Positions 8,661 through 18,688 are shown, counted from the stretch's first letter. The stretch is DNA of 64,000 nt from Streptomyces cupreus (GCF_014257025.1 NZ_JACMSF010000002.1:124001-188000), one strand, 5' to 3'. A program made the numbers and translations. The notes: generated from the letters alone by a model not told the origin.

Positions 8661-9374
8661 TCAGGCGGATCCGTCCGCCTCTGACGCCTTGACCCACTCC
8701 CGCAGCTCCTCCTTCAGCGAGCGCTGGAACGACGTCAACAGGGCCTGTACGACGAGCGGTTGCATGTCGGAGGAGAGCGACTTCACATCCTGGGCCGCCC
8801 GTTCGGAGACCTCTCCGCGGAACAGCTGCGACAGCTCATGGGCGGCGGCGCGCGAATGCTCGATCAGAACCTTGCGCGCGGCGAGGATCGCCTCCTGCGA
8901 CAGCGGCATGTCGAGCAGCCGCACCCCGAGCCGCAGCAGTCCGACGTCCACCCGGAACACCTCGCCGTCGGCCCCGATCACCCCCATCGCGGCCAGCCGC
9001 TCCACGTCCTCGTCGGCCAGCTCGCGCCCGGCCCGCCGCTCCAGCTCCGCGCGCGTCACCGTCTCCACGGCGTCCGGCGCCCAGGAGGCCACCACGGCCC
9101 GGTGGATGGCGAGATCGTCGGGGCTCAGCCCGGACGGCAGGCGCTGCATGTACCGCTCGATCGCCGCCAGCGTCATCCCCTGCTGCTGAAGCTCCTCGAT
9201 CAGCGCCAGCCGCGCCAGATGATCCCGGCCGTAGTGCCCCACCCGACGCGGACCGATCACCGGCGGCGGCAGCAGCCCCTTCGTGCCGTAGAACCGCACG
9301 GTACGGACCGTGACGCCCGCCCGCGCGGCCAGCTCGTCGATGGTGAGGGTCGGGTCCTCGGCGTCGGTCTTCAT
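8661..9374 (-). CDS. MerR family transcriptional regulator
   Basis: 237 aa from ATG at 9374. The N-terminal winged helix-turn-helix TIDELAARAGVTVRTVRFYGTKGLLPPP and the GHYGRDHLARLALIEELQQQGMTLAAI helix are classic MerR. The C-terminal effector half (about residues 80-237) is not a metal-binding type: no Cys cluster is visible. It converges on the beta-oxidation operon, making it the likely regulator of acyl-CoA degradation, perhaps sensing an acyl-CoA; this is inference. A partial dyad, TCACCACTGCTGTGA (9394-9408), lies in its own promoter and could be an autoregulatory site. Confidence 0.88.
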   Translation of the reverse strand: MKTDAEDPTLTIDELAARAGVTVRTVRFYGTKGLLPPPVIGPRRVGHYGRDHLARLALIEELQQQGMTLAAIERYMQRLPSGLSPDDLAIHRAVVASWAPDAVETVTRAELERRAGRELADEDVERLAAMGVIGADGEVFRVDVGLLRLGVRLLDMPLSQEAILAARKVLIEHSRAAAHELSQLFRGEVSERAAQDVKSLSSDMQPLVVQALLTSFQRSLKEELREWVKASEADGSA

Positions 9375-9393
9375 GTGCAGCAGTATCGCTGTC

Positions 9394-9408
9394 TCACCAC
9401 TGCTGTGA
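9394..9408 (-). promoter_or_regulatory. Possible MerR autoregulatory dyad
   Basis: A 15-bp imperfect inverted repeat with TCAC/GTGA arms lies 20-34 bp upstream of the MerR start codon, inside the expected promoter. MerR proteins bind such dyads between -35 and -10. The match is imperfect and the site is unproven. Confidence 0.25.
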
Positions 9409-9627
9409 AACCTGTCGAGCACTCGGAGATGATCACGAGGAGTTCCTCGGCAGTTCATGTGCCGACCATGTGAGATGTTCCGCTCTGTGACGTCCGCCAC
9501 CGCGTGAGCCGCCACCCATGGGGGAAGGTGACGCCTTGGTCTGTGCTCTTACCAAGGGCGCGGGCCATACGTACGTCCGGACACCCGAGCGTGATCCGCT
9601 CGGGCGCACCAGAGAGTGGTACCACCC

Positions 9628-11094
9628 GTGAGCAAGGACGCCGTGGACACGGCACAGGCCGCATCCCTCACCGTGGCGGCCCAGACGCCCGCGGATGCGG
9701 GCGACGCCGGTTACAGCAAGGACCTCAAGGCCCGCCACGTCAACATGATCGCCATCGGCGGAGCGATCGGCACCGGACTCTTCCTGGGCGCCGGAGGACG
9801 CCTCCACAACGCCGGACCGGCGCTGGCCATCGCCTACCTGGTCTGCGGAATCTTCGCCTTCTTCGTCGTACGGGCCCTCGGTGAGCTGGTCCTGTACCGC
9901 CCCTCTTCCGGTTCCTTCGTGTCGTACGCGCGCGAGTTCCTCGGCGAGAAGGGCGCCTATGTCGCCGGCTGGATGTACTTCCTGAACTGGTCCACGACCG
10001 GTATCGCCGACATCACCGCCATCGCGCTCTACACCCACTACTGGAGCATGTTCACCGACATCCCCCAGTGGGTCCTGGCCCTCGCCGCGCTCGCGGTGGT
10101 CCTGGCGGTGAACCTGATCTCGGTGAAGATCTTCGGCGAATTGGAGTTCTGGTTCGCGATCATCAAGGTCGCCACGCTCGTGGCCTTCATGTTCGTCGGC
10201 ATCTTCCTGCTCGCCACCCAGCACGAGGTCGGCGGCACGACACCCGGCCTGAGCGTGGTCACCGACAACGGCGGCGTCCTCCCGCACGGCCTGATGCCGG
10301 TCGTCCTGGTCATGCAGGGCGTGATCTTCGCCTACGCCGCCCTGGAGCTGGTCGGCGTCGCCGCCGGCGAGACCGCCGAGCCGGAGAAGGTCGTCCCGCG
10401 CGCGGTGAACTCGATCATGTGGCGCGTGGGCCTGTTCTACGTCGGCTCGGTCGTCCTGCTGGCCCTGCTGCTGCCGGGCTCGGTGTACTCGGCCGACGAG
10501 AGCCCCTTCGTCACCGTCCTGTCGAAGATCGGCGTCGAGGGCGCCGGCGATGTGATGAACCTGGTGGTGTTGACGGCCGCGATGTCGTCGCTGAACTCCG
10601 GCCTGTACTCCACGGGCCGGATCCTCCGCTCGATGGCGATGGCGGGCTCCGCCCCCAAGTTCACCGCCCGCATGAATCGCAGCCAGGTGCCCTACGGCGG
10701 CATCCTGCTGACCTGCGCGGTGTGTGTGCTCGGCGTCGGCCTGAACTTCCTGATGCCGAGCCAGGCCTTCGAGATCGTGCTGAACGTCGCCTCCCTCGGC
10801 ATCATCAGCACCTGGGTGATCATCATGATCTGCCATCTGATGTTCGTCCGTCGCGCCAAGGCCGGCCTGGTCGCCCGCCCCTCCTTCCGCCTCCCCGGCA
10901 GCCCGGTCACGGAGATCGTCACGATCGCCTTCCTGCTCGCCGTGCTCGGCCTGATGTGGAACGACCCCGAGGTCGGCCGCCAGACCCTGCTGCTCGTCCC
11001 GGTCATCGCCGTGATGCTGGTCGCCGGCTGGTTCGGCGTCCGGCGCCGGGTGGCGAAGACGGCGGAACAGGAGCTGGCCGAGCTCACGAAGTAA
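9628..11094 (+). CDS. Amino acid permease (AnsP/GabP-like, APC superfamily)
   Basis: 488 aa from GTG at 9628; a GTG at 9616 is possible. A polar N-terminal tail of about 30 residues precedes LKARHVNMIAIGGAIGTGLF, the hallmark of amino-acid/polyamine/organocation permeases of the AroP-AnsP-GabP group. Twelve hydrophobic segments follow, with the FAYAALELVGVAAGETAEPEKVVPRAVN block typical of the family. The overall sequence most resembles L-asparagine permeases as I recall them, but substrate cannot be fixed from sequence. It is located in the cytoplasmic membrane and imports amino acids with protons. No transport partner gene is adjacent. Confidence 0.87.
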   Translation: MSKDAVDTAQAASLTVAAQTPADAGDAGYSKDLKARHVNMIAIGGAIGTGLFLGAGGRLHNAGPALAIAYLVCGIFAFFVVRALGELVLYRPSSGSFVSYAREFLGEKGAYVAGWMYFLNWSTTGIADITAIALYTHYWSMFTDIPQWVLALAALAVVLAVNLISVKIFGELEFWFAIIKVATLVAFMFVGIFLLATQHEVGGTTPGLSVVTDNGGVLPHGLMPVVLVMQGVIFAYAALELVGVAAGETAEPEKVVPRAVNSIMWRVGLFYVGSVVLLALLLPGSVYSADESPFVTVLSKIGVEGAGDVMNLVVLTAAMSSLNSGLYSTGRILRSMAMAGSAPKFTARMNRSQVPYGGILLTCAVCVLGVGLNFLMPSQAFEIVLNVASLGIISTWVIIMICHLMFVRRAKAGLVARPSFRLPGSPVTEIVTIAFLLAVLGLMWNDPEVGRQTLLLVPVIAVMLVAGWFGVRRRVAKTAEQELAELTK

Positions 11095-11101
11095 TTCAGG
11101 A

Positions 11102-11128
11102 GCCACTGTCAGTGGCACCGCCTACGGT
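11102..11128 (+). promoter_or_regulatory. Inverted repeat and -10-like box before the macrodomain gene
   Basis: GCCACTG-T-CAGTGGC (11102-11116) is a perfect 7-bp-arm dyad. TACGGT (11123-11128) then ends 6 nt before the ATG at 11135. No Shine-Dalgarno sequence lies at the right distance, so the mRNA may be leaderless and the dyad an operator. Sequence-based inference only. Confidence 0.3.
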
Positions 11129-11134
11129 GGCGTC

Positions 11135-11623
11135 ATGCTGGAGATCACGTATGTCCGGGGTGACGCCACCGTCCCGTCGGTGAAGGGCGTCAAGCTGATC
11201 GCCCATGTCTGCAACGACATCGGGGGATGGGGCAAGGGCTTCGTGCTCGCCGTGTCGCGCCGCTGGCCGGAGCCGGAGAAGGCGTACCGAGCTTGGCACC
11301 GCGACCGCGCCGCGAACGACTTCGCCCTGGGAGCCGTCCAGTTCGTCCAGGTCGAGCCGTATGTCTGGGTGGCCAACATGGTCGGCCAGCGCGGCATACG
11401 CACCGGCAGCAAGGGCGTCCCCGTGCGCTACGAGGCGATCGACACGGCCCTGGACGGCCTCGCGACCAAGGCGGCCGAGCTGGGCGCCTCCGTGCACATG
11501 CCCCGCATAGGCTGCGGCCTGGCGGGCGGCAAGTGGTCCCGGATCGAGCCACTGATCACCGACCGGCTGGTGCGGCAGGGGATCCCCGTCACGGTCTACG
11601 ACCATGGGGAGGGCCGGAGTTGA
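11135..11623 (+). CDS. Macro domain protein (ADP-ribose phosphatase/hydrolase-like)
   Basis: 162 aa, a single macro domain spanning the protein. Features seen are VRGDATVP at the N-terminus, LIAHVCNDIGGWGKGFVLAVS (the ADP-ribose-binding Asn/glycine loop), VANMVGQRG, and PRIGCGLAGGKWSRIEPLI (the second phosphate-binding glycine loop). The layout is closest to the Poa1-like ADP-ribose-1''-phosphate phosphatase group. Proteins of this group remove or recycle ADP-ribose derivatives. It stands 41 bp behind the permease but probably has its own promoter. Confidence 0.85.
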   Translation: MLEITYVRGDATVPSVKGVKLIAHVCNDIGGWGKGFVLAVSRRWPEPEKAYRAWHRDRAANDFALGAVQFVQVEPYVWVANMVGQRGIRTGSKGVPVRYEAIDTALDGLATKAAELGASVHMPRIGCGLAGGKWSRIEPLITDRLVRQGIPVTVYDHGEGRS

Positions 11624-11710
11624 CCGGGTGACCCAGGCCCGAGCCCGGGCCACCCACGGCCACCTCAGGAGAGCGGCCGCCGGCCCATCCCGGCACCTCC
11701 AGCGAAGCGC

Positions 11711-13204
11711 CTAGTGCTCGTGCACGTCGCTCGTCGCCGCGATCTTCTTCCACGACTTCGGCTGTGCCGGAACACCGGAGTCCCGTGCGATGGACGCCTC
11801 GCGGGCCTCGGGCGCGGCCGGCTTCGACGGCTGGAACAGCCAGGTGTCGAAGAACGCCGCCAGCGGCTGCCCGGCCACCTGCTCGGCGTACGCCTGGAAG
11901 TCGGCCACGGACGCGTTGCCGTAGGCGTACTTGTCCGTCCAGCCCTTCAGGATCGCGAAGAAGTCCTCGTCGCCGATCTCGCCCCGCAGCGCCTGGAGCG
12001 CCAGCGCGCCCCGGTCGTAGACGGCGATGTGGAACTGGTTGTCAGGCCCCGGGTCACCGGGCCGCACCGTCCAGAACGGATCGTCGGCCGCGCGCGAGGC
12101 GTACACATAGTCGGCGATCTCCTGCGTCGTGCCCTCGCCCTCGTGCTCGGACCACAGCCACTCCGAGTAGCGTGCGAAGCCCTCGTTGATCCAGATGTCC
12201 TTCCATCCGGCGACCGACACGAGGTCGCCGTACCACTGATGGGCGAGCTCGTGCACGACGAGGTAGGTGTTCGTCCCACTCGCGAACCTGGACGGGCTGT
12301 AGAAGGGCCGTGTCTGTGTCTCCAGCGCGTATCTGGTGGCGGTGTTCGGCACGTACCCGCCGAGCGCGTTGTAGGGGTACGGCCCGAAGTACTCGGCGAG
12401 CCAGTCGGCGATCTCCCCGCTCCGCTCGATGCTCGCCCGTGCCGCGTTGTAGTTGTCGCCCAGGTCTTTGCTGTACGCGTTGACGACCGGGATCCCGCTC
12501 TCGGTCCGGCCGGTCGTGATGTCGAACCGGCCGACGGCGAGCGTGGCGAGATAGGTCGCCTGCGGCTTGTTGGACCGCCAGTTGTAGCGGGTCCAGCCAA
12601 GGCGTGAACTCGTCGACTGGAGCGTGCCGTTGGATATGGCCTGGGTGCCGTCCGGGACCTGGACCGAGACGTCGTAGGTCGCCTTGTCGAGCGGATGGTC
12701 GTTGCTCGGGAACCACCACCAGGCGGCCTCCGGCTCGTTGGCGGCCACTCCGCCGTCCGCGGTGCGGTGCCAGCTGGTGAAGCCGTACGCCTGCTCGCCG
12801 GACGGCACCCCGCTGTAGCGCACCACCACGGTGATGTCCGAGCCCTTGGCCAGCGGGGTCTTCGGGGTGATCTCCAACTCGTGCTCGCCGGAGGTGGTGA
12901 AAGACGCCTTCGCGCCGTTGACCCGCACCTCGCCGACGTCCAGCAGGAAGTCCAGGTTGAAACGCGACAGATCCTGAGTGGTGCGGGCCAGCAGGGTCGC
13001 CGTGCCCTCCAGACGGTCCGTCGCGGGCTGGTACTTCAGCCGCAGGTCGTAGTGCGAGACGTCGTATCCGCCGTTGCCGTAGGCCGGGTAGTAGGGATCG
13101 CCGATGCCCGGGGCGCCGGGGGCGGAACTCGCGGCCGATGCCGGGATCGCCAGCAGTACGGAGGCCGCCACGAGCGCGCCCGGCGCGAAGAATCTGCGGT
13201 GCAC
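11711..13204 (-). CDS. Secreted M1 family zinc aminopeptidase
   Basis: 497 aa from GTG at 13204, behind a GGAG ribosome site; the open frame beyond it shows no signal peptide and was not used. VHRRFFAPGALVAASVLLAIPASA is a clear Sec signal peptide. The gluzincin motif HELAHQWYG begins at His318 with the third zinc ligand Glu341 in NEGFARYSEWLW, 18 residues after the second His as expected. Y(N)ALGGYVPNTATRYALETQ is the M1 substrate-binding part. It should act outside the cell on peptides. It is divergent from a second exported peptidase at 13394, which suggests a peptide-scavenging region. Confidence 0.9.
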   Translation of the reverse strand: MHRRFFAPGALVAASVLLAIPASAASSAPGAPGIGDPYYPAYGNGGYDVSHYDLRLKYQPATDRLEGTATLLARTTQDLSRFNLDFLLDVGEVRVNGAKASFTTSGEHELEITPKTPLAKGSDITVVVRYSGVPSGEQAYGFTSWHRTADGGVAANEPEAAWWWFPSNDHPLDKATYDVSVQVPDGTQAISNGTLQSTSSRLGWTRYNWRSNKPQATYLATLAVGRFDITTGRTESGIPVVNAYSKDLGDNYNAARASIERSGEIADWLAEYFGPYPYNALGGYVPNTATRYALETQTRPFYSPSRFASGTNTYLVVHELAHQWYGDLVSVAGWKDIWINEGFARYSEWLWSEHEGEGTTQEIADYVYASRAADDPFWTVRPGDPGPDNQFHIAVYDRGALALQALRGEIGDEDFFAILKGWTDKYAYGNASVADFQAYAEQVAGQPLAAFFDTWLFQPSKPAAPEAREASIARDSGVPAQPKSWKKIAATSDVHEH

Positions 13205-13393
13205 GAAAGCTCCAAGTCGTAGGGGACCGAAGGCTGTTCGGACCCTATTCACTCCCTGTGCCCCGCACGTGTCCACAGGCGCGGCTGTCACACGATCGCC
13301 ATTCGGCCGACATGAGCCGAGGGCCCCCTCGGACCACTCACACGTCCGGTTGCCCTCTTCTGCACGGGAGTTGACCGATGTACCGTCCCGCGC

Positions 13394-15334
13394 ATGCCGA
13401 TACGCACGCGCTTCACGATCTGGAGACCGCTCGCGACGGCGGCCACGGCCGCCCTGATGGCCACCTTCCTCTCACCCGTGACGGCCCAAGCGGCCCCGCG
13501 CACGAGTGAACCCGTCTACTCCTACGACGCCGCCATCCGCGAGGCCGTATGGGTGGACACCGGACTCGACGGCGACGCCGACGGACGCACCGACCGGGTC
13601 GCCGTCGACATCGTCCGCCCCCGCGAACCGGCCCAACAGGGCCGCAGGATCCCCGTCATCATGGACGCCAGCCCTTACTACTCCTGCTGTGGACGGGGCA
13701 ACGAGGGCCAGCGCAAGACGTACGACGCGGACGGCGACGTCGTCCAGATGCCGCTGTTCTACGACAACTACTTCGTGCCCCGCGGCTACGCCTTCGTCGG
13801 CGTCGACCTCGCCGGCACCAACCGCTCCGACGGCTGCGTCGATGTCGGCGGCCGCTCCGACATCCAGTCCGCGAAGGCCGTCGTCGACTGGCTGAACGGC
13901 CGCGCCAAGGCCTACACCACCCGCACCGGCACCACCCGCGCCAAGGCCACGAGCTGGACTGACGGCAAGACCGGGATGATCGGCAAGAGTTACGACGGAA
14001 CCATCGCCAACGGCGTCGCCGCGACCGGGGTCGAGGGCCTGGAGACGATCGTCCCCATCGGCGCCATCTCCTCCTGGTACGACTACTACTTCGCCAAGGG
14101 CGCCCCGCTCTTCGACTCCGGCCCCGACTGGCTGTCGAACTACGTCGAGAGCCCGGACGCCCGCGCCCGCTGTGCCGCCGTACAGCAGAAGATCGTCGAC
14201 GGCGCCCCGCGCACCGGCGACTGGACGCCGCTGTGGAGCGAGCGGAACTACGTGCCGGACGCCGATGAGGTCGAGGCCAGCGTCTTCGTGATCCACGGCA
14301 TGCAGGACCTCAACGTCCGCGCCAAGCACTTCGGTCAGTGGTGGGACGCGCTCGCCAGGAACGGCGTCGAGCGCAAGATCTGGCTCTCCCAGGTCGGCCA
14401 CGTCGACCCCTTCGACTTCCGGCGCGCCGCATGGGTGGACACCCTGCACCGCTGGTTCGACCATGAACTCCTCGGCTACGACAACGGCATCGACGACGAA
14501 CCGATGGCCGACATCGAACGCCGGCCCGACCAGTGGGCCACCTCGAACGTCTGGCCGCCGCGAGCCACCGAGAAGACCACCCTGCGCCCCGCGGAGGGAG
14601 CCCAGGACGGCGTCGGCACCCTCGGCCTGACCCCCGGCACCGGCACCGAGACCTTCACCGACAACCCGGAGCACGACGAGACCGACTGGGCCGCCCACAT
14701 CGACCGGCCCACTCCCGACAAGGCGGGCTTCGTCACCGGACCGCTCACCCGCGACCTGCGTCTTTCCGGCTCCTCGAAGGTCACCGTCACCGCGACCCCG
14801 ACCACGTCCACGGCCCATCTCTCGGCCGTCCTGGTGGACCTCGGCCCCGACACCATCCGCGACTACGCCACCGCGGGCGAGGGCATCACCACCCTCACCG
14901 AGCGCACCTGCTGGGGCGCGAGCACCACCGGCGACAGCGCCTGCTTCAAGGAGACCGCGGCCAAGACCGCCGACGTCGACTACACGATCCTCAGCCGCGG
15001 CTGGGCCGACCTCGCCTCGCTCGGGGGAGCCCCCCTCACACCCGGCACGCCGTACACCATCACCCTCGACCTCGCGGCCACCGACCATGTCGTCCCGGCC
15101 GGCCACCGGCTCGCGCTGATCGTCGCGGGCACCGACAAGGACCTCATCGAACCGCCGTCCACGCAGCCGACCCTGACGCTCGATCTGTCCCGCACCTCGG
15201 CCAGTGTGCCGCTGGTCGGCGGCGCCGAGGCCTTCCGCAAGGCCACCTCCGGCGTGACCGCCGCCCCGGGCGAGGCCGTCCTCGACGGGGTGGGCGAGCC
15301 GCGCACCGCCCAGCGTGTCCCGGAGGCATCGTGA
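13394..15334 (+). CDS. Secreted X-Pro dipeptidyl-peptidase/CocE-type serine hydrolase
   Basis: 646 aa with an N-terminal signal peptide (about residues 1-33, ending VTAQA). The alpha/beta-hydrolase core holds the nucleophile Ser199 in [11 protein letters not shown], the GxSYxG form used by the CocE/NonD and X-prolyl dipeptidyl aminopeptidase (S15) family. The region [18 protein letters not shown] and the His of QVGHVDPF complete the likely catalytic triad. The C-terminal beta-jelly-roll domain (about 450-620) is also typical. It is predicted to release dipeptides with penultimate proline outside the cell. The stop overlaps the GTG of the M14 gene, so they are co-translated. Confidence 0.88.
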   Translation: MPIRTRFTIWRPLATAATAALMATFLSPVTAQAAPRTSEPVYSYDAAIREAVWVDTGLDGDADGRTDRVAVDIVRPREPAQQGRRIPVIMDASPYYSCCGRGNEGQRKTYDADGDVVQMPLFYDNYFVPRGYAFVGVDLAGTNRSDGCVDVGGRSDIQSAKAVVDWLNGRAKAYTTRTGTTRAKATSWTDGKTGMIGKSYDGTIANGVAATGVEGLETIVPIGAISSWYDYYFAKGAPLFDSGPDWLSNYVESPDARARCAAVQQKIVDGAPRTGDWTPLWSERNYVPDADEVEASVFVIHGMQDLNVRAKHFGQWWDALARNGVERKIWLSQVGHVDPFDFRRAAWVDTLHRWFDHELLGYDNGIDDEPMADIERRPDQWATSNVWPPRATEKTTLRPAEGAQDGVGTLGLTPGTGTETFTDNPEHDETDWAAHIDRPTPDKAGFVTGPLTRDLRLSGSSKVTVTATPTTSTAHLSAVLVDLGPDTIRDYATAGEGITTLTERTCWGASTTGDSACFKETAAKTADVDYTILSRGWADLASLGGAPLTPGTPYTITLDLAATDHVVPAGHRLALIVAGTDKDLIEPPSTQPTLTLDLSRTSASVPLVGGAEAFRKATSGVTAAPGEAVLDGVGEPRTAQRVPEAS

Positions 15335-16578
15335 AGTCCCGTGTCGCCGCGGTGATCGCGGCCGCCCTCGCCGCACCCCTGCTGTCGATCCCGGCGCACG
15401 CGGCGGACACCCCGCCCCGCACCGGCTTCGAGGAGTCGGGCGGCGCCCGCTGGACCAGCCAGCCCGAGGAACAGGGCTTCCTCGCCGCCGTGGACGAGGC
15501 GAGCGACCGTGTGTCGATCAGCCGGATCGGCACGACCAAGCAGGACCGCCCGCTCCAACTCGTCCGCATCGGCACCCGCCCGACCACCCGCACCGTCCTG
15601 CTGGTGTGCAGCCAGCACGGCGACGAGCCCTCCGGCCGCGAGGCGTGCCTGACCACGATCCGCGATCTGGCCTACGGCGACGACGAGCGGACCCGGCGTC
15701 TGCTGACGTCCACCACCGTCCTCGTCGTACCCACCGCCAACCCCGACGGCCGGGCCGCGGACACCCGCGGCAACAGCGACGGCGTGGACATCAACCGCGA
15801 CCACATCGCCCTTCGGACCGCCGAGGGAAGGGCGTTGGCCGCGGTGATCCGCGACCGGAAGCCGGACATGGTCTACGACCTGCACGAGTACGGCGGCACA
15901 CCCCCGTACTACGACAAGGACCTGTTCGACCTCTGGCCGCGCAACCTCAACACCGCCCCGGACGTGCACGAGGAGGCCCAGACCCTGTCGCTGGACTACG
16001 TGCGGCCCGCGGCGCGGGCCGACGGCTACACGACCGGCACGTACGGCATCTGGACCGACCCCGTCACCGGCGACCCCATCCGGCAGGTCGCCGGCGATGG
16101 GCAGGAGCGCATCCTGCGGAACATGTCCGGAATCAAGCACACCGTCGGCCTGCTCATCGAGAGCCGGGTGGAACCGTTGACCGAGGTGTCGGAGCCGGTG
16201 AACAACCTGCGCCGGGTCAACTCCCAACTCTCCGCACTGAAGGGCCTGTTCTCCTTCGCGGGGGAGCGGGGAAGGCAGGTCGACGAGGCCACCTCCGCAG
16301 CCCGGCTCGCCGGCTGGCGCGACACCGGACCGGTCTACGTCGGCGGCGCCGACAATGATCCGCCCGAACCCGCCGAGGTCATCCAGGACCCGCCCTGCGG
16401 CTACCGGCTGACGGACGATCAGTACACGCAGTTCAAGGACGAACTCTCCCTGCACGGAGTGCGCACACAGGGCACGTACGTCCCGCTCCGCCAGTCCCTG
16501 CGCGCCCTCGTCCCGCTGCTCCTCGACGTACGCGCCCCGTACCACCTCACGATCGGGGAGCCCGACACGGACTGCTGA
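15331..16578 (+). CDS. Secreted M14 family zinc carboxypeptidase
   Basis: 415 aa starting at GTG 15331, which overlaps the preceding TGA (GTGA). There is a signal peptide of about 26 residues ending IPAHA. The zinc-site motif HGDEPSGRE (HxxE) and the downstream [21 protein letters not shown] (the NPDG...N.R block) are diagnostic for M14 metallocarboxypeptidases. YDLHEYGG supplies the later His ligand. It is predicted to trim C-terminal residues from peptides or murein peptides outside the cell. Coupled to the X-Pro peptidase, it gives a paired exo-peptidase unit. Confidence 0.87.
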   Translation: MKSRVAAVIAAALAAPLLSIPAHAADTPPRTGFEESGGARWTSQPEEQGFLAAVDEASDRVSISRIGTTKQDRPLQLVRIGTRPTTRTVLLVCSQHGDEPSGREACLTTIRDLAYGDDERTRRLLTSTTVLVVPTANPDGRAADTRGNSDGVDINRDHIALRTAEGRALAAVIRDRKPDMVYDLHEYGGTPPYYDKDLFDLWPRNLNTAPDVHEEAQTLSLDYVRPAARADGYTTGTYGIWTDPVTGDPIRQVAGDGQERILRNMSGIKHTVGLLIESRVEPLTEVSEPVNNLRRVNSQLSALKGLFSFAGERGRQVDEATSAARLAGWRDTGPVYVGGADNDPPEPAEVIQDPPCGYRLTDDQYTQFKDELSLHGVRTQGTYVPLRQSLRALVPLLLDVRAPYHLTIGEPDTDC

Positions 16579-16593
16579 CACAGGCTCCGAGGC

Positions 16594-17550
16594 TCAGGGG
16601 GAGGCGAGGGCGGCCGCCTCCTCCGCGCAGCCCCAGGCCACCGTCACTCCGGCGCCGCCATGGCCGTAGTTGTGCACCAGGATCCGCCCGTCCGGCAGGA
16701 GTTCGCGCTCCAGCCGGACCGCGTCCCGCACCGGCCGCAGCCCCACCCGGTGGTCCAGGACCCGGGCCCCGGCGATCTCCGGCCTGAGCTCGGCACATCG
16801 CACCACGATCGCCTCCGCCACCTTCGGATCAGGATCCAGCGACCACGAGCCCTCGTCCGCCGTGCCGCCCAGCAGCAGCCGTCCGGGCTGCGGAAAGAAG
16901 TACGCCATCTCCCCGGAGGCGGCGTCACTGGAGGTGAGCCAGGTGTCGATCCCGGGGTTCTCCACGACCACCAACTGCCCCCGCACGGGCCGCACGGAAG
17001 GATCCGGCACCAGCTCACGCGCCCCGAGCCCGGTGCAGTTGACCACGACCGGCGCCTCGGCCTCCGCGAGCGCGGACACCTCACGCGTCTCGATCGAGCC
17101 GCCGGCGCCGAGGAATCGTTCCCTCAGCCAGGGAAGATGAGTCGACATGTCGATGAGCGGCAGCCGGGCCCACAGCCCCGCCCCGCCGTGCTCCTCGGCC
17201 GTCGCAGCCCGCAGCCCCGGAACCCGCCCGGTCGCCCAGGCGTCCGCCCCGTCCAGGTCCCCTTCGCCCAGTACCCCTTCGACCATGCGTACGCCCGTGG
17301 CCTCGGGGCGCTGCGCCAGCTGCTCGTACACATCGAGGGACCTCAGCGCCCACTCCCGGGCCAGGGCGAGCGGTTCGATCTTGTAAGGCCACCACAGCGC
17401 GCCCGCGACCGCCGAGGTGGTTCGCTCGACGGGGTCCCGGGTCCACACCCGCACCCGGCGGCCGGCGCCCTCGGCCAGGACCACGGCCGTGGTCAGGCCG
17501 ATGACACCGCCGCCGACCACGATGACTTCGTCGTTTCGCCGCTTCTCCAC
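16594..17550 (-). CDS. FAD-dependent D-amino acid oxidase
   Basis: 318 aa. EVIVVGGGVIGLTTAVVLAEG is the N-terminal dinucleotide-binding site. TTSAVAGALWWPYKIEP, VVVNCTGLGARELVPD, RPVRGQLVVVENP and the C-terminal GLRPVRDAVRLE and HNYGHGGAGVTVAWG are the conserved blocks of D-amino acid oxidases. It oxidises D-amino acids to keto acids with hydrogen peroxide. Its placement near secreted peptidases fits use of D-residues from peptidoglycan or peptides (inference). The start codon at 17550 gives a normal-length enzyme. Confidence 0.88.
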   Translation of the reverse strand: MEKRRNDEVIVVGGGVIGLTTAVVLAEGAGRRVRVWTRDPVERTTSAVAGALWWPYKIEPLALAREWALRSLDVYEQLAQRPEATGVRMVEGVLGEGDLDGADAWATGRVPGLRAATAEEHGGAGLWARLPLIDMSTHLPWLRERFLGAGGSIETREVSALAEAEAPVVVNCTGLGARELVPDPSVRPVRGQLVVVENPGIDTWLTSSDAASGEMAYFFPQPGRLLLGGTADEGSWSLDPDPKVAEAIVVRCAELRPEIAGARVLDHRVGLRPVRDAVRLERELLPDGRILVHNYGHGGAGVTVAWGCAEEAAALASP

Positions 17551-17604
17551 CCGGGGACGGTAGCGGAATGTGCCATGCCGTGCTCACATCACCCCCGCGC
17601 TGGG

Positions 17605-17610
17605 GATACT
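17605..17610 (+). promoter_or_regulatory. -10-like box for a possibly leaderless gene
   Basis: GATACT ends 6 nt before the ATG at 17617, and there is no ribosome-binding site between. A transcript starting at the expected distance would begin at the ATG itself. Confidence 0.3.
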
Positions 17611-17616
17611 CACAGC

Positions 17617-18639
17617 ATGTCTGCCGAGTACGCGACCTTCGGCCTGGCACCGGCGATGCGTGCCGGTGGAGTCCTCGCCAACGGTGACTACCAAGTCCAC
17701 CGGGACTTCGTGGACTTCATCGTCGACGGACGCCCGCTGCTGTACCAGCTCTCCGACCTCGACGCCGTCTCCCCGCTCGCCTCCGACGTCCCGCCCGCGA
17801 TCTTCACCGCCCAGGTCCAGAGCCTCCTGCTGGAGGCGGACCCACCGCTTCCGGACGGCCGGTACGTGATCTACGGCTGTCCCGAGTGCGAGAGCCTGGC
17901 GTGCGGCGCGGTCACCGCCGCCATCGACCGGGCCGGCCACGACTTCATCTGGCGGGACTTCGCCTGGCAGACCGACGAACAGGCCGATCTGGAGCTCAAC
18001 GGCTACCACGGCATAGGGCCCTTCCGCTTCCGGGGCGCCGAGTACCGGGCGGCGCTGGCCTCCCTCCTCGACGAGGCGCCCGGCGGTTCCCGCCGCCGGG
18101 TCCTGCTGATCGGCGCCCGGGTCGCGCTGCTGGCCAAGCTCGCCGCCGCCCTGCGCACCATCGGCATCGGCGCCGACATCACCCGCGACGCCGAGGGCGT
18201 GCCCGCAGACGAACTGCGCGCCTACGGCGCCGTCGCCTTCGGCCGCGCGGTCACCGAGGAGGAACGTGCCGCCGTACGCCGGGCCTTCGACCGGGCCGGT
18301 GTCGAGGTGGCCTATGTCGACGGCCTGGCCCCGATCGTCCCGCTGCTGGTCGCCCAGATAGAGAACGCCCTGGACCGCAGCCCTCCGCAGCAGCGTCGGC
18401 TGACCCGGCTGGTCGCGGTGGACGGCGAGGCGGGCGTGGAGGTCACCTCACCGTGCCGGGTCCGCCTGACCGCGTACCGTCTGGACCGCCTCTACCGCAC
18501 CCACGCCCACGAGGTCTTCGACGGAGTCCTGGAGGCCGGCCGGCATCGCATCGCCCTGGACGCCAAGGCGGTGAAGGGGGAGTCCTATGTGGTGGCGCGG
18601 ACCTCGACAAGCGTGCTGGTGGAGGCGATGGCCCGCTGA
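17617..18639 (+). CDS. Uncharacterised protein of actinomycetes, 340 aa
   Basis: 340 aa from ATG at 17617 (MSAEYATFGLAPAMRAGG). Residues 1-150 hold an antifreeze-like set of short strands and two nearby cysteines in IYGCPECESLACGA. From about residue 164, RRVLLIGARVALLAKLAAALRTIG looks like a Rossmann-type beta-alpha unit. I do not recognise a named domain; oxidoreductase annotations of such proteins would rest only on that fold. It is probably transcribed alone, with a -10-like box abutting the start. The extended frame upstream to 16660 is antisense to the oxidase gene and was dropped. Confidence 0.7.
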   Translation: MSAEYATFGLAPAMRAGGVLANGDYQVHRDFVDFIVDGRPLLYQLSDLDAVSPLASDVPPAIFTAQVQSLLLEADPPLPDGRYVIYGCPECESLACGAVTAAIDRAGHDFIWRDFAWQTDEQADLELNGYHGIGPFRFRGAEYRAALASLLDEAPGGSRRRVLLIGARVALLAKLAAALRTIGIGADITRDAEGVPADELRAYGAVAFGRAVTEEERAAVRRAFDRAGVEVAYVDGLAPIVPLLVAQIENALDRSPPQQRRLTRLVAVDGEAGVEVTSPCRVRLTAYRLDRLYRTHAHEVFDGVLEAGRHRIALDAKAVKGESYVVARTSTSVLVEAMAR

Positions 18640-18649
18640 TAAGGGGCAG

Positions 18650-18678
18650 TGAAGCCGCCCGCCCCCGGCCGTTAGGAT
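18650..18678 (+). promoter_or_regulatory. Promoter with consensus TAGGAT -10 for the ABC-F gene
   Basis: TAGGAT (18673-18678) is the exact Streptomyces vegetative -10 consensus. A weak TGAAGC -35 lies 17 bp upstream. The ATG at 18689 starts 10 nt after the box, about where transcription should begin, so the message is predicted to have little or no leader. Confidence 0.5.
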
Positions 18679-18688
18679 TCGGGGTCTG

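Noticed and set aside
11636..11651. GGCCCG/CGGGCC hairpin after the macrodomain gene
   Set aside because: Only a 6-bp GC-rich stem, too common in this composition to call a terminator.
14533..15330. Upstream extension of the M14 peptidase frame
   Set aside because: It overlaps the X-Pro peptidase in another frame; the GTG at 15331 opens a clear signal peptide.
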